Positions 61,401-62,781 of a stretch of DNA of 64,000 bases are shown here, one piece after another. Numbering within the stretch: the first letter of the stretch is position 1; every line of letters begins with the position of its first letter. Made by a program: the position numbers and the translations under genes. Under the pieces are notes generated by a model, which saw only the letters and a list, made by a program, of their open reading frames with translations, had not been told where the DNA came from and did no database searches. Origin of the DNA: Terebella lapidaria (lineage: Eukaryota; Annelida; Polychaeta; Terebellida; Terebellidae); the NCBI GenBank assembly GCA_949152475.1, contig OX424555.1, forward strand, positions 11,054,868-11,118,867. The letters run 5' to 3'.

Positions 61401-62781
61401 GCTCAGTCGCTGCAAGGACGTGCTACACAAGTACGTCGAGGACGAGAGACTCAGCGGAAAGTGTCCACTCCCCAGGTACAGTGCTGCCCTCGCGTTGCCA
61501 GTCTGGCAAACAGCCGCCCTCACAGAACATAACAGGGCTTTTTGCTTGTGCTTTCTGAACTGGAATCTTGGATTCTTTTCCAATGTATACATGGTATAAG
61601 CACGATACTCTCACATTTGCAGTTCCAGTGTTAATAATACTTTGTACCGATGTACTAAGAGTGAAACAAAATACACTGTATTTGGTCTTATGCCTCAGAA
61701 TGTATACCAGATCCGAAAATAGAATTTTAGCAAAAAAACAGCAAATTTGATTGAATTTATAACTTCTATCATTTGTATCATTTTGGCCTCAGGAGACTTC
61801 TGATGATGAGGTAGTTATACCTGAGCTTATTATCTTGATGGGGAAGTGGAATTTCATTCTGTACTCACTCACATACGTGACAATTGTATATATACATAGA
61901 TTAGTCAGATTGGTACACTTCAGATCCATGAGGACTTGTGTAGCAAAGAAATAAATTCCGACTGTGAATACATCAGAGTGTGCTATGGGATGGGCTTGAT
62001 TATTTCAGTCACAAGTTATGTCAGTGACATGTTTTGTTGGCTTTTTGTTTGCTGAAAAGGCTCATGTACATACTAGATTGATTGCAATTGGGCTATCCAG
62101 TAGAGCAGCAATAACAACTAAAAACATAATGTTTAACATGCAGTGCAATGAGCTCACTGCATAGAAAAATTCAGAAAGTAAAATCTTCAATACGCTTGTG
62201 CTATGTAAAGAAAAACAAGGGTGTATCAATTGAAATTTATCTATGTACTAGTATAATGACATAAATCATGGGTCTGTGTGCAAACCATTTAATATTATAA
62301 TGGTAATGAAATTATCATTGATTCCCTGATTATTTATAGGATTTTATTTCATATAGGACTGTACTGACCATGTTTTTTTTTCAGACCGCGTATGGCCGAG
62401 ATGTCATTTGTCTTGAAAGCAGTCAGCACGCTTCTTCAGACACTCAAGAAAACTGCCACTAACGGTAATATCCTCGACATTCTAAATGTGTTGAGATTAA
62501 TTGACATTGATAACAAAACTACTTTGAAATGTTCAAACAACTTAATAACTAGCTTTTTAACATGGTTGTATCAGAGATTTGACCTCCCAAACTGAACGTT
62601 ATCATTGACAGTTGATGGCGCCATCTGGAGACAGGTGATAGAGTTATACCCAGCACTGGTGGAGTGTACGATGTCGACGTCGCCACAAGTCTGTAAGGCA
62701 TTACGAGACGCTCTACAGGAGTACAGCGACCTCTTGGCGCCTCCCTCCGGGGTCGTACTCACACAGAATGGTGCCTTGTGA
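1284..62781 (+). CDS. MON2: MON2 homologue, C-terminal half (14 exons, 5' end outside window)
   Basis: MON2 is a large peripheral Golgi/endosome scaffold related to the Sec7/BIG Arf-GEFs but lacking the Sec7 domain. In animals it works with DOPEY proteins in endosome-to-Golgi retrieval (established for the family). Coding exons read here are 1284-1459, 2581-2743, 4171-4431, 4615-4813, 12641-13278, 14602-14745, 15129-15257, 59599-59716, 59821-59887, 59998-60058, 60192-60318, 61259-61475, 62385-62464 and 62612-62781. Phases are compatible at every junction and give 849 residues plus TGA. Landmarks recalled from vertebrate MON2 include [57 protein letters not shown] and FVLKAVSTL. The gene hosts a nested antisense bZIP gene and an LTR retrotransposon in intron 7 (44.3 kb). 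Identification is by remembered family sequence, not by a search. Confidence 0.92.
1564..2091. mobile_element. TA-flanked MITE, copy 1 (528 bp)
   Basis: The terminal inverted repeats begin CAGTACTGATTTCGC and extend about 25 bp. They are flanked by TA on both sides (1562-1563 and 2092-2093), as for Tc1/mariner/pogo-type elements. The interior is rich in ATGCTAGCAT- and ATGCGAGCAT-like palindromic words and has no transposase. A nearly identical copy in the opposite orientation lies at 51936-52457. An 82-residue open frame is conserved in both copies but looks incidental. Confidence 0.82.
2581..2743 (+). CDS. MON2: MON2 coding exon b
   Basis: The acceptor is CTGTACAG at 2580 and the donor is CTACTG|GTAACT at 2743/2744. 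The exon enters with one base completing a serine codon and ends in phase 0. It encodes [20 protein letters not shown] and [13 protein letters not shown], both close to vertebrate MON2. The donor has C at +5, so it is weak. Its surroundings are the apparent seed of the adjoining 40-bp tandem array. Confidence 0.92.
2744..4025. repeat. 40-bp minisatellite derived from the MON2 exon b donor
   Basis: About 30 tandem units follow the exon directly. The consensus reads roughly GGCCTCCTGGTAACTATAGC followed by AACAACAGTCCACTAGCTTA. Units are irregular from 2744 to about 3250 and become very homogeneous, exactly 40 bp, from about 3380 to 3980. Two subtypes alternate (CCTGGTAACTATAGCAACAA and CTTGGTAACTTTAGCAACAT). 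Each unit carries a near copy of the exon-intron junction GGCCTACTG|GTAACTATAG, so the array holds many potential decoy 5' splice sites. Confidence 0.9.
4171..4431 (+). CDS. MON2: MON2 coding exon c
   Basis: The acceptor CCTGTCACAG precedes TGGAACATATC (WNIS), and the donor is GGAAG|GTCGGG. The 261-bp exon is phase 0 at both ends. It encodes [20 protein letters not shown] followed by [15 protein letters not shown], the most conserved block of the MON2 middle region. Confidence 0.93.
4615..4813 (+). CDS. MON2: MON2 coding exon d
   Basis: The acceptor is GCTGCTCCAG and the donor is CATCTCG|GTATGG. It encodes [32 protein letters not shown] and [20 protein letters not shown]. It ends in phase 1, and the split glycine is completed by the exon at 12641. 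Confidence 0.92.
4961..6143 (+). mobile_element. Satellite-bearing hairpin-ended transposon, copy A (variant)
   Basis: The left end starts GCTTACCGGACCTGTGGTCC and folds back on itself. The right end has GTCCGGTAAGC at 6108-6118, then a short hairpin (AGAGCC/GGCTCT) and a T run. The ends therefore form the pair GCTTACCGGAC/GTCCGGTAAGC, a variant of the GGTTACCGGAC pair of the neighbouring copies. The interior has a flank with AAAATGGCGGCC-like words, then 3-4 units of the ~130-bp satellite with TGACCTTGAATTTGACC. No protein is encoded. It could be a TIR transposon or a non-autonomous helentron-like element. Confidence 0.7.
6146..10091 (+). mobile_element. Satellite-bearing hairpin-ended transposon, copy B, with nested insertion
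   Basis: The left end GGTTACCGGACC occurs twice (6146 and 6223), as a short duplication of the terminus. A ~430-bp flank follows, with AAAATGGCGGCC and GTTCAGTAAC words. The ~130-bp satellite units follow, each with TGACCTTGAATTTGACC, TCAAGGTCA, AAAATGGCTAATATCTCGC and ACATATAGGAAATGATATAT. The right end is GTCCGGTAACC (10056-10066), a 7-bp-stem hairpin (TTAGCCC/GGGCTAA) and a T run. A different element (7771-9370) interrupts it. It is non-coding. Confidence 0.75.
7771..9370 (+). mobile_element. Hairpin-ended repeat element nested in copy B
   Basis: The satellite of copy B stops at 7770 and resumes at 9371, which marks the insertion. The left end holds a hairpin (CGGTCGCCTACGACCG). The right end holds CCGAACTTCGTTCGG followed by GGAATAC. 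Inside are two unrelated tandem blocks: about three units of ~121 bp (near 8060-8420, with TTGAAATTCAAAGTAAAA) and about three units of ~133 bp (near 8440-8850, with GTTAACTTATTCGGTTACA). A GGACGC triplet run lies near 9300-9325. No protein is seen. Terminal hairpins plus internal tandem repeats suggest a helentron-associated non-autonomous element, which is an inference. Confidence 0.6.
10092..12545 (+). mobile_element. Satellite-bearing hairpin-ended transposon, copy C (left end truncated)
   Basis: The copy abuts the right end of copy B and lacks the GGTTACCGGACC terminus. It starts inside the left flank, which carries two tandem copies of the AAAATGGCGGCC/GTTCAGTAAC segment. About 14 satellite units follow. 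They end with GTCCGGTAACC (around 12510), the TTAGCCC/GGGCTAA hairpin and a T run. MON2 intron 4 resumes for about 95 bp before the next exon. Confidence 0.72.
12641..13278 (+). CDS. MON2: MON2 coding exon e
   Basis: This is the largest visible exon (638 bp). The acceptor is TTTCTGACAG and the donor GCAAGCA|GTAAGT is strong. It starts by completing a glycine ([14 protein letters not shown]) and ends in phase 0. Segments include [20 protein letters not shown] and [21 protein letters not shown] serine/aspartate-rich, probably disordered stretch ([20 protein letters not shown]) lies between helical blocks. Codon use is markedly GC-rich compared with the surrounding introns. Confidence 0.93.
13279..14601 (+). 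other. MON2 intron 5
   Basis: This is a 1.3-kb AT-rich intron between a strong donor and the acceptor GTCCCGACTAAG. No transposon, exon or RNA gene was recognised in it. Open frames inside it are short and without family resemblance. Confidence 0.6.
14602..14745 (+). CDS. MON2: MON2 coding exon f
   Basis: The acceptor is CCCGACTAAG and the donor is AAACAG|GTAATG. The exon is phase 0 on both sides (48 codons). It encodes [20 protein letters not shown] followed by [20 protein letters not shown], which matches the MON2 block LETKxIAN. The exact acceptor is chosen by frame and the AG. No better AG lies just upstream. Confidence 0.87.
15129..15257 (+). CDS. MON2: MON2 coding exon g
   Basis: The acceptor is ACTCGGGCAG and the donor is CATCAAG|GTATGG. 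The exon is phase 0 at both ends (43 codons). It encodes [20 protein letters not shown] and [10 protein letters not shown] followed by VLQNIIK. It precedes the 44.3-kb intron that contains the nested gene and most mobile elements. Confidence 0.92.
15258..15882. other. Start of MON2 intron 7
   Basis: Unremarkable AT-rich intronic sequence between exon g and the first transposon of the intron. A partial repetition of CTCACTAGGTGG/CTCACCAGGTGG (about 15560-15640) is visible. No gene is seen. Confidence 0.5.
17145..17723. mobile_element. Foreign segment in copy E with hAT-like right terminus
   Basis: This segment separates two satellite pieces. Its right part contains GGTTAACCGGTTAATCG-like words and ends TTAATCGTGCAGGCCC, whose reverse complement resembles the GGGCCTGCACGATTAA termini of many hAT elements. 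No matching left terminus was found, so it may be a partial copy or a composite. Confidence 0.35.
17910..18715 (+). repeat. 361-bp tandem repeat with exon-like core (2.2 copies)
   Basis: ATTCCAAAATGTTCTATTTT recurs at 17910 and 18271, and with a small insertion at 18633, giving a period of 361-362 bp. Each unit contains a GC-richer, exon-like block reading [20 protein letters not shown] then LVIR before a GTACTT. A second block reads [20 protein letters not shown]. The protein was not recognised. It may be a captured host gene fragment that was then duplicated inside a transposon, or non-coding DNA with a chance open frame. Confidence 0.7.
18837..19245. other. Intronic spacer between copies E and F
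   Basis: Mostly plain sequence. A short inverted pair, ATAATCCGCAC (about 18958) and GTGCGGATTAT (about 19003), is reminiscent of transposon ends, but no complete element could be delimited. Confidence 0.4.
19246..20691 (-). mobile_element. Satellite-bearing hairpin-ended transposon, copy F (reverse orientation)
   Basis: This reads as the reverse complement of copies B, C and E. It starts with A-run, TTAGGCC...GGTTACCGGAC near 19274, then about seven satellite units (TGACCTTGAAA on this strand). The flank with GGCCGCCATTTT follows, then a GAC/GGAC-rich run (20580-20642) and the terminus GGTCCGGTAACC ending at 20686. It lies just downstream of the 3' end of the bZIP gene. Confidence 0.75.
20697..22055 (-). 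other. Probable 3' UTR of the nested bZIP gene
   Basis: This non-repetitive 1.36-kb stretch follows the bZIP stop codon on the - strand. Two AATAAA hexamers occur on that strand, at 20989-20994 and 20723-20728. The second sits just before transposon copy F begins. No other gene is seen here. The extent of the UTR is inferred from the hexamers. Confidence 0.45.
20989..20994 (-). terminator. Candidate poly(A) signal AATAAA of bZIP gene (proximal)
   Basis: TTTATT on the + strand reads AATAAA on the - strand, 1.06 kb downstream of the bZIP stop. A second hexamer lies at 20723-20728. Either could be used. Confidence 0.35.
22056..22871 (-). CDS. PAR/NFIL3-type bZIP transcription factor, nested in MON2 intron 7
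   Basis: A 271-residue, single-coding-exon protein. The C terminus is a bZIP domain (about residues 202-268). It has a YWDKRKKNN entry, the basic region [15 protein letters not shown], and a leucine-zipper helix ([26 protein letters not shown]) that ends almost at the stop. The [11 protein letters not shown] lead-in and AKRSR core are shared with HLF/TEF/DBP, NFIL3 and nematode CES-2, which bind TTAYGTAA-like sites as dimers. The N-terminal ~190 residues are low-complexity, rich in Met, Pro, Ser and His, and likely disordered. The first ATG after an in-frame TGA (12 codons upstream) sets the start. An acceptor (TCTGTTCAG) at 22931 implies at least one upstream non-coding exon. Subfamily assignment is uncertain because no clear PAR domain was seen. 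Confidence 0.9.
   Translation of the reverse strand: MLSILPFDHLNSKDPDRPFKAYNRPSASLPSSAPYYNPYQQSSYLSSYAAASSSQGRRGDTMDLPVRPPPAHMYEQPQLMDISHGVSRMHNGGASGMVKNDPENPASQYPMPPSMQPHEQHNTYGMPSDMSMPAMHSMPPHMPSHSSGPTTSELSMNRVSSSMSPTGGAATSPDSANTSPLHTDQKPSHSSKVPPKKRAHAVPEEMKDNAYWDKRKKNNESAKRSREQRRMKEEQIAMRVVYLEQENLQLRTEVSLLKSEIEKLRCMLYNS
22872..22930 (-). other. bZIP 5' UTR segment and splice acceptor
   Basis: On the - strand, TTTTGTCTGTTCAG precedes GGCCCACGTG, giving a good acceptor. The 59 bp before the ATG contain an in-frame TGA and a CACGTG E-box-like word. This supports splicing from an upstream 5' UTR exon, which was not located with confidence. Confidence 0.55.
22931..29504. other. AT-rich intronic/upstream region of the bZIP gene
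   Basis: No coding exon was found. The region is AT-rich, with GC-richer islands at about 23590-23710, 24500-24830 and 26870-27030 that share GGTCAGTTGCT/GTGGTCAGT and AGCCAATCA words. It also has a 20-G run at 23741-23760, C runs near 24513, and an RFX-like X-box word (GTTACCATGGTTAC) at 28713-28726. The islands are candidate promoters or enhancers, by base composition and motif content only. Confidence 0.4.
23688..23694 (-). promoter_or_regulatory. Candidate TATA box upstream of the bZIP gene
   Basis: TATAAAA reads on the - strand about 760 bp upstream of the bZIP acceptor. A CCAAT word (on the + strand) lies just downstream at 23671. If used, transcription would begin near 23660 and splice to 22930. 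The same site read on the + strand (TTTTATAAGG) is also TATA-like, so direction is uncertain. Confidence 0.3.
29505..29596 (+). repeat. Long-distance inverted repeat, left arm
   Basis: About 89 bp beginning TCAGTCTGGTACATTGC and containing GAGTAAAAAAAA and ATATTTTTACGCTAGATA. It matches the reverse complement of 48428-48516 with roughly 85-90% identity by eye. TAA flanks both outer edges (29505-29507 and 48517-48519), which would suit a 3-bp TWA duplication. It may be the arm of one large old element or one of two dispersed repeat copies. Confidence 0.6.
29597..31434. other. Intronic region with GC-rich patch
   Basis: No gene is recognised. A GC-richer patch (about 30570-30770) has GGGCGGG, a TTATAAG word at about 30648 and a CGTCC/CATCC microsatellite, so it could be promoter-like. 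Short open frames on both strands across the patch are explained by low complexity. Confidence 0.35.
31435..32135 (+). mobile_element. Fragment related to the nested element at 7771-9370, split by a hAT-like insertion
   Basis: GTAACTATTTTTATTGTGG, AATAATAGACTTAACTAG and CATTGTTGAACCCAAT match the ~133-bp units of the element at 7771-9370. The match is interrupted at 31595 and resumes at 31984. Only about two units are present, with no ends, so this is an eroded fragment. Confidence 0.55.
31595..31983. mobile_element. Small hAT-like non-autonomous element (389 bp)
   Basis: The termini TAGGGCCCGAGTGAGTCG and (reverse complement of the right end) TGGGGCCCAGACGAGTCG resemble each other. Flanks GAACTTTT (31587-31594) and GAACCTTT (31984-31991) form an 8-bp duplication with one mismatch, the size used by hAT elements. 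It interrupts an older repeat unit, which confirms the boundaries. It has no coding capacity. Confidence 0.6.
32136..36355. other. Intronic region before the LTR element
   Basis: No gene is recognised. A GC-richer patch at about 32930-33130 has two CACGTG words, ATTTGCAT and an inverted CCAAT (GATTGGAC), so it could be regulatory. An imperfect ~70-bp tandem duplication is seen at 35927-36054. An open frame at 35306-35533 ends at a good donor-like GTAAGT but shows no family resemblance. Confidence 0.35.
35927..36054. repeat. Imperfect ~70-bp tandem duplication
   Basis: Two adjacent units share TCTTAAGTAAT, CAAATGA, TAACAC, TAATTAACA and GCATACTCTC in the same order. Function unknown. Confidence 0.5.
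36438..36660 (+). promoter_or_regulatory. GTTCGCGGAAG motif cluster of the 5' LTR
   Basis: Eight exact TTCGCGG copies are interspersed with degenerate forms (ATTGCGGAAG, TCAGCGGAAG, AGTCGCGGAAG). The cluster lies directly upstream of the LTR TATA box, where enhancer or activator sites would be expected. TTCGCGGAA is nearly a dyad (TTC...GAA), which suits a dimeric binding protein. The same cluster is repeated in the 3' LTR. Confidence 0.75.
36687..36694 (+). promoter_or_regulatory. LTR TATA box
   Basis: TATATAAG in a GGC...GGGAGAG context, about 30 bp downstream of the motif cluster. The equivalent in the 3' LTR is at 46668-46675. Confidence 0.7.
37254..37265 (+). other. Primer-binding site, tRNA-His type
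   Basis: TGGTGCCGTGAC starts 3 bp after the 5' LTR. It is complementary to the 3' end of animal tRNA-His (…GTCACGGCACCA, from memory) over 12 bases, after which the match ends. Confidence 0.65.
37314..39824 (+). CDS. gag: gag of the LTR element
   Basis: This is the capsid/nucleocapsid ORF of the retrotransposon. The reading frame is already open at an ATG at 37212 inside the LTR. The ATG at 37314 ([11 protein letters not shown]), after the primer-binding site, is the more plausible start. The N-terminal ~500 residues are basic, Arg/Ser/Glu-rich and low-complexity. They are largely made of GTTCGCGGAAG-type repeats read as RSRK, TFAED or VRGR. A Gag-like helical region follows ([40 protein letters not shown]). 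One CCHC zinc knuckle, [14 protein letters not shown], lies near the C terminus. The repeat-swollen N terminus is unusual for the family. Confidence 0.9.
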   Translation: MSGENDETAPGKTGGEEEDSSRTASLADEEDSGSRKPTFPEEGDDRSRRTFAEDDRSRKTFADDHRSRKTTLAEEADDRSRKTTFAEDDRSRKSSFTARGRRDVSTSEEQPGRSRPSMGQSTSQQRPRSQTPDNRFLFRHDSGWQHDRDRERSTYLESVRRGPEFRRVLGPEYVNLDGEDGEIWARRDRLQLPEQSPSVAPPENAALRRLWDWSQQQSGATGQRSGVTSRQTGVTGGRVTWAPTQESSSRGRGLFTEENIRGREAFFGDRDACSRGSFVDERARGRGGVFGDEDACDRGGPFADDHVRGRGRLAEESVRGREESSPRRRLDERSDPGDQSSFPVFQNRRGRPFADEPVRGRLAEDGVRGRTSFVEGRLRDILADEPVRGRLAEDGVRGRGLFAEELLRELLAEESVRGRFAEDSVRGREGSSPSRQPRQPASWRNPASISVTQGGRRQHPFSSSGDEGPSSDGGTDSSHGYPGRGRRPPRRGPPLHRRSPRPRRRQEDSSSEDSTAWNQNGRRNRKMLTPDKFDGTSIEWPVYRAHFDVIAEVNGWSKREQGVYLAGSLTGEARRMLTSLSPADRRDIDVLTDKLTLRFDPDCQEESYKATLGQRTRRKAETPQQYGYELQRLAGRGYPDLNSAAQEAIALDHFWKGHPDGDMKVMALMRKMKTMEEAIAFVTQYECVKPKPGKPVMSIESEDSEPALGRVLQLLKNQQGGEITTSGQQSNQPNVAGLPRLPYFKGLFESQDRKLDRLIELCEQVLSIKPRAATAEDKGPSARPGPDDCWYCGKPGHRKYQCPDRPPPRTKEERLSRLIEEIGERNSLTDEESENQ
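37372..38610 (+). repeat. In-frame GTTCGCGGAAG/GGACG repeats within gag
   Basis: About 23 copies of TTCGCGGA occur in three clusters (37372-37600, 38085-38280 and 38365-38600). The first is dense and reads alternately RSRK and TFAED; the later ones also read VRGR. All three frames of the motif are used and stay open, which suggests the DNA motif itself spread or is maintained. Confidence 0.85.
39848..44737 (+). CDS. pol: pol of the LTR element (PR-RT-RNaseH-IN)
   Basis: A 1629-residue frame, separate from and just downstream of gag. The aspartic protease motif [13 protein letters not shown] is near residue 250. Reverse transcriptase covers about residues 540-800 ([20 protein letters not shown] and YLDDVV). 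RNase H starts near residue 870 ([14 protein letters not shown]). An unusual ~270-residue acidic/Pro-rich linker contains a hydrophobic run ([16 protein letters not shown]). Integrase has an HHCC zinc site (HQGVTK to CRECLKC, about 1295-1335) and a catalytic core with HTDQGREF and [10 protein letters not shown]. The order PR-RT-RH-IN is that of Ty3/gypsy (Metaviridae). Confidence 0.93.
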   Translation: MGHWQVCARLHRREARRRREEHIARGEFLVSQIFNRFFRCASEVTGWAQEELEDRILDYLEGKPVNTDGSANVQQTDGAVERLMTRGDVDEMQTDGAVERLGTHGDINEVSASSKENQQVTTLRLEAAKQQGPPYATEPQAAVKEETEGRWSGMTKGPAQQLLLVDDSLLIRSGGSEGSDSLKTDREDQGGASLWVDDSVLIQGGVPEESGSSLKIDRNGQVVSLSAGARGTLAWYAACHVMGKATRMLVDTGASSTVLDECLFDQMDDEHKAMIRQTRIRLRAATGDYLQVQGEMTVQLLLGTRLVSADVLVAKLGIPGVLGLDVLQQIGGQLDLRKGEWQVGDTTVVMSSGHEDAVYTLVTEETVVLPPFSEMMVDLKLTGSEGGVPKAGLVQSAREPLEDDPLVVGRALVRPRGRLVPVVLLNAGAGACTVLMGTILAELHGIEAVIDLGFRPDGGKTTQNEPKREQWYREESGREHEPLTPNSTKWRNRTPEQPETRVHAMHAESSTKTPECPEHLEPLLEGMHPNLTEKEVEVVSDLLRRHQQVFMGPDGRLGRTSLAKHVIDTGDHPPIKQPLRRAPYYQQELIEDEVDKMLKADVVEPSDSPWSSPIVLVKKKDGALRFCVDYRRLNDVTRKDAYPLPRVDESFDTLSGGRYFSTLDLASGYWQVEMDDRDKEKTAFTTRSGLYQFKVMPFGLATAPATFERLMELALRGLQWKRCLIYLDDVVCLGKTFQEAVDNLEDVFRRLQAAGLKLKPAKCELFRQQVNFLGHVVSDRGIQCDPAKVEAVTKMVPPTTLTELRSFLGFVGYYRRFIPDFATRAGPLNHLLKKEVNYHWSEAHQQAFEALRQPLTEHPLLVYPDMDQEFILDTDASGYGVGGVLSQVQDGRERVIAYASRTLRDTQRNYCTTKRELLAVVSMIHHFRHFLWGRAFLLRTDHASLKWLLNFRDAEGMIARWAARIASYAFRCEVRPGVQHGNADGMSRCRQCRRPDCPAPRHTTRPEGEEEACPTQEECPLPLEDLSDEDLLPPISGEGWSPGGPQVNILREVPVEPWTEDYYCGDGVGIFQIWEVRCQEDPRTTTQPTEECLPDRSPPQTEEGARSVCRTLHQLRPSAWVWFLLMMLLALHGLGPEVVAGAAIGATADVWMRCREEPFLDPCPNPVIRDPDKQMLAVTRAMATRGRRNPMEGAPEAQVLNGYSQEDLVTLQRADPEVGGILGWKNILTERPAWPEVRTKSQQMKTLWQQWDQLELRDGLLYRRYQAACQNAPIHQLVVPQVLRRAVMKEVHTGKLMSHQGVTKTVHRLKARMYWPGMAKDVERWCRECLKCSGRKPRPGPKYHPMGNLPVGDRLERVAMDILEPGTITNSGNRYILVVGDYFTKWTEAYALPNHEAQTVADVFVTEFVCRLGMPAKIHTDQGREFESKLFLEMIKILGGEKTRTTPYHAKSDGMVERFNRTLLNLLAVVVDENHDDWDDHLPYVMATYRTSVHESTGCTPFRMMMGREATTPLDLRYRTKPDDLGGPVPECASEYVEWVKEATIQAHETARECLKTATVRQKRHHDVKSAARHFPVGTWVMYWYPPKARPKLGLGWTGPYLVVKSHLGWMVSIQDRPGGKIKDVRWQD
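44899..45020 (+). promoter_or_regulatory. Second GTTCGCGGAAG cluster, upstream of ORF3
   Basis: Eight exact GTTCGCGGAAG copies spaced 12-15 bp apart lie in 122 bp, between the end of pol and the ORF3 TATA box. This mirrors the arrangement in the LTR U3 and suggests that ORF3 and the LTR share a regulator. Confidence 0.8.
45086..45093 (+). promoter_or_regulatory. Internal TATA box for ORF3
   Basis: TATATAAG, the same octamer as in the LTR, lies 42 bp before the ORF3 ATG. An initiator-like TCACTTC with A at 45119 sits 33 bp downstream, which would give a very short leader. Confidence 0.65.
45128..46216 (+). CDS. ORF3 of the LTR element: acidic N terminus, two C2H2 zinc fingers, coiled coil
   Basis: A 362-residue protein with its own ATG in a good context (ACCATGA). 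The N terminus is acidic with bulky hydrophobics ([17 protein letters not shown]), resembling VP16-like activation domains. A basic Arg/Ser stretch follows. Two zinc fingers come next, about residues 78-130: CSPC...HVATKH (C-X2-C-X11-H-X4-H) and CKMC...HETSH (C-X2-C-X12-H-X3-H). A Pro/Glu-rich disordered region leads to a C-terminal coiled coil (about 260-355). It has no signal peptide or membrane segment, so it is not envelope-like. The architecture suggests a dimeric DNA-binding regulator. Its target and function are inferred, not shown. Confidence 0.85.
   Translation: MNTPTLQIIEIPAFADEDFGDVPDFDLADFLPLEVDKMSDPPTKPDRKRERSRSRERREEPRGGRRSPARKLSTERGRRWCSPCRIHVTASNFSRHVATKHTQKEGRHLCKMCSQRFARRADRDRHETSHASGNTLKPGRRRTTTDTPVSDPRDGPTTVSAPELKTVSFAASGTTSSTPSSPREDAPRSEDAPDPEDDPPNSEEEPESQQERREAESPEAPTPEDDGPPVPRDSAPTYKPLDLSWYLKPVPEEEDQLRPYVEGLGRAVTAGEKALEDLASTIAMGRRHLTQAEARLQAKEEQRQLEAEVLQLRGEASQREKSHRKELRAHVRETKLLREQLRAYTDTRDRLAETSESEVDRQ
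46323..46336 (+). other. Polypurine tract
   Basis: A purine-rich run (AGAAAGGGTGGAGT) lies immediately before the 3' LTR, the position where plus-strand priming occurs in LTR elements. Confidence 0.6.
46337..47231 (+). repeat. 3' LTR (895 bp)
   Basis: It has the same length as the 5' LTR, and no difference is seen by eye. It starts TGTAACAAAACC and ends AAACGTCACA, followed by the target duplication CTAC. It contains the same motif cluster and TATA box (46668-46675). Confidence 0.95.
47236..48427. other. Intronic region with homopolymer G/C runs
   Basis: No gene is recognised. A 24-G run (47593-47616), a G-rich run (47768-47795) and a C-rich run (47889-47916) lie within about 320 bp. They may reflect G-quadruplex-forming DNA, and their lengths may be affected by assembly. 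Confidence 0.5.
48428..48519 (-). repeat. Long-distance inverted repeat, right arm
   Basis: The reverse complement of this stretch (TCAGTCTAGAACATTGC..., with GAGTAAAAAAAA and ATATTTTTACGCTAGATA) matches 29508-29596. The outer flank is TAA on both sides. The two arms face each other across 19 kb that includes the LTR element. Confidence 0.6.
48520..51935. other. Intronic region of MON2 intron 7
   Basis: No exon or RNA gene is recognised. It is AT-rich, with GC-richer islands at about 49380-49610, 50080-50340, 50440-50720 and 51000-51200 that may be regulatory. No transposon ends were delimited. Confidence 0.4.
51936..52457. mobile_element. TA-flanked MITE, copy 2 (522 bp, opposite orientation)
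   Basis: It has the same CAGTACTGATTTCGC termini and TA flanks (51934-51935 and 52458-52459) as the element at 1564-2091, read in reverse. Identity is very high, with only a few small differences seen, so both copies are probably recent. It is non-coding. Confidence 0.82.
52460..56651. other. Intronic region with GC-rich islands
   Basis: No exon is recognised. GC-richer islands at about 52680-52960, 54600-54800 and 55925-56520 stand out from the AT-rich background and contain CACGTG, ACACGAGG/CCTCGTGT and GCCAATTT words. They are candidate regulatory elements, by composition only. Confidence 0.35.
56652..56982. mobile_element. MITE with 29-bp TIRs and CATACGTATG-type internal repeats
   Basis: The left terminus CTATGGCGCCCCGTTCGTGC and the reverse complement of the right terminus CTATGGCGCCCCGATCGTGC match over 29 bp with one mismatch. 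The interior is almost entirely short tandem units of CATACGTAGGAGATACTAA/CATACGTATGAGATACTAA, each with a palindromic core. There is no coding capacity and no target duplication was recognised. The superfamily is unknown. Confidence 0.75.
56983..57465. other. Intronic spacer before the acceptor-derived array
   Basis: AT-rich sequence without recognisable gene or transposon. Confidence 0.4.
57466..59598 (+). repeat. 83-bp minisatellite derived from the MON2 exon h acceptor
   Basis: About 26 tandem units run directly into the real exon. Each unit holds the acceptor tract ACTTTGTGTATTTTGTAG, then the first ~30 bp of the exon (TCGTTCCGTGTGCCGCTGGG TCAGAAGTATGG). CTTTAG|GTGACA and a GACCCAGTC-containing spacer follow. 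Every unit therefore looks like a 39-nt micro-exon with acceptor and donor. In the MON2 frame it would read [12 protein letters not shown] and then TAG. Units differ by few substitutions, and some are shortened by about 5 bp. Confidence 0.93.
59599..59716 (+). CDS. MON2: MON2 coding exon h
   Basis: The last acceptor of the array (TTTTGTAG) leads into [20 protein letters not shown]. The exon diverges from the repeat after AAGTATGG. The donor is AAACAGG|GTGAGT, phase 1. The start is fixed by phase 0 from exon g and by similarity to the vertebrate MON2 block IPLxLKYSCPS. Confidence 0.9.
59821..59887 (+). CDS. MON2: MON2 coding exon i
   Basis: The acceptor is ATTTCACAG and the donor is CGCAAAG|GTAAGT. 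It completes a glutamate codon and reads [20 protein letters not shown], matching the MON2 block FDSMWPELANTFEDFLFS. It ends in phase 2. Confidence 0.9.
59998..60058 (+). CDS. MON2: MON2 coding exon j
   Basis: A 61-bp exon with acceptor ATTTCCAG and donor TGCCAG|GTCTGT. It reads [20 protein letters not shown] after a split serine and ends in phase 0. It corresponds to the IPPDNLSIQEFQRNE segment of vertebrate MON2. Confidence 0.88.
60192..60318 (+). CDS. MON2: MON2 coding exon k
   Basis: The acceptor is CGCTACAG and the donor is TCGTTG|GTTAGT, phase 1. It encodes [20 protein letters not shown] and [20 protein letters not shown], parallel to the MON2 LNKGSIHS block. Confidence 0.9.
60319..61258 (+). 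other. MON2 intron 11
   Basis: A 940-bp AT-rich intron between matched phase-1 splice sites. No other feature was recognised. Confidence 0.55.
61259..61475 (+). CDS. MON2: MON2 coding exon l
   Basis: The acceptor is TACCCCACAG and the donor is CCCCAG|GTACAG. It reads [33 protein letters not shown] and [11 protein letters not shown], where the last arginine is split. This is one of the best-conserved C-terminal blocks. Confidence 0.92.
61476..62384 (+). other. MON2 intron 12
   Basis: A 909-bp AT-rich intron ending in a long T tract and TTTCAG. No other feature was recognised. Confidence 0.55.
62385..62464 (+). CDS. MON2: MON2 coding exon m
   Basis: The acceptor is TTTTTTTTTCAG and the donor is ACTAACG|GTAATA, phase 1. 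It encodes [20 protein letters not shown] then KTATN, matching the FVLKAVSTL block of MON2. Confidence 0.92.
62612..62781 (+). CDS. MON2: MON2 last coding exon
   Basis: The acceptor is CATTGACAG. After completing a valine it reads [40 protein letters not shown] and VLTQNGAL, then TGA at 62779-62781. Vertebrate MON2 ends similarly (LYPTLVECI...VQNGES). Confidence 0.92.
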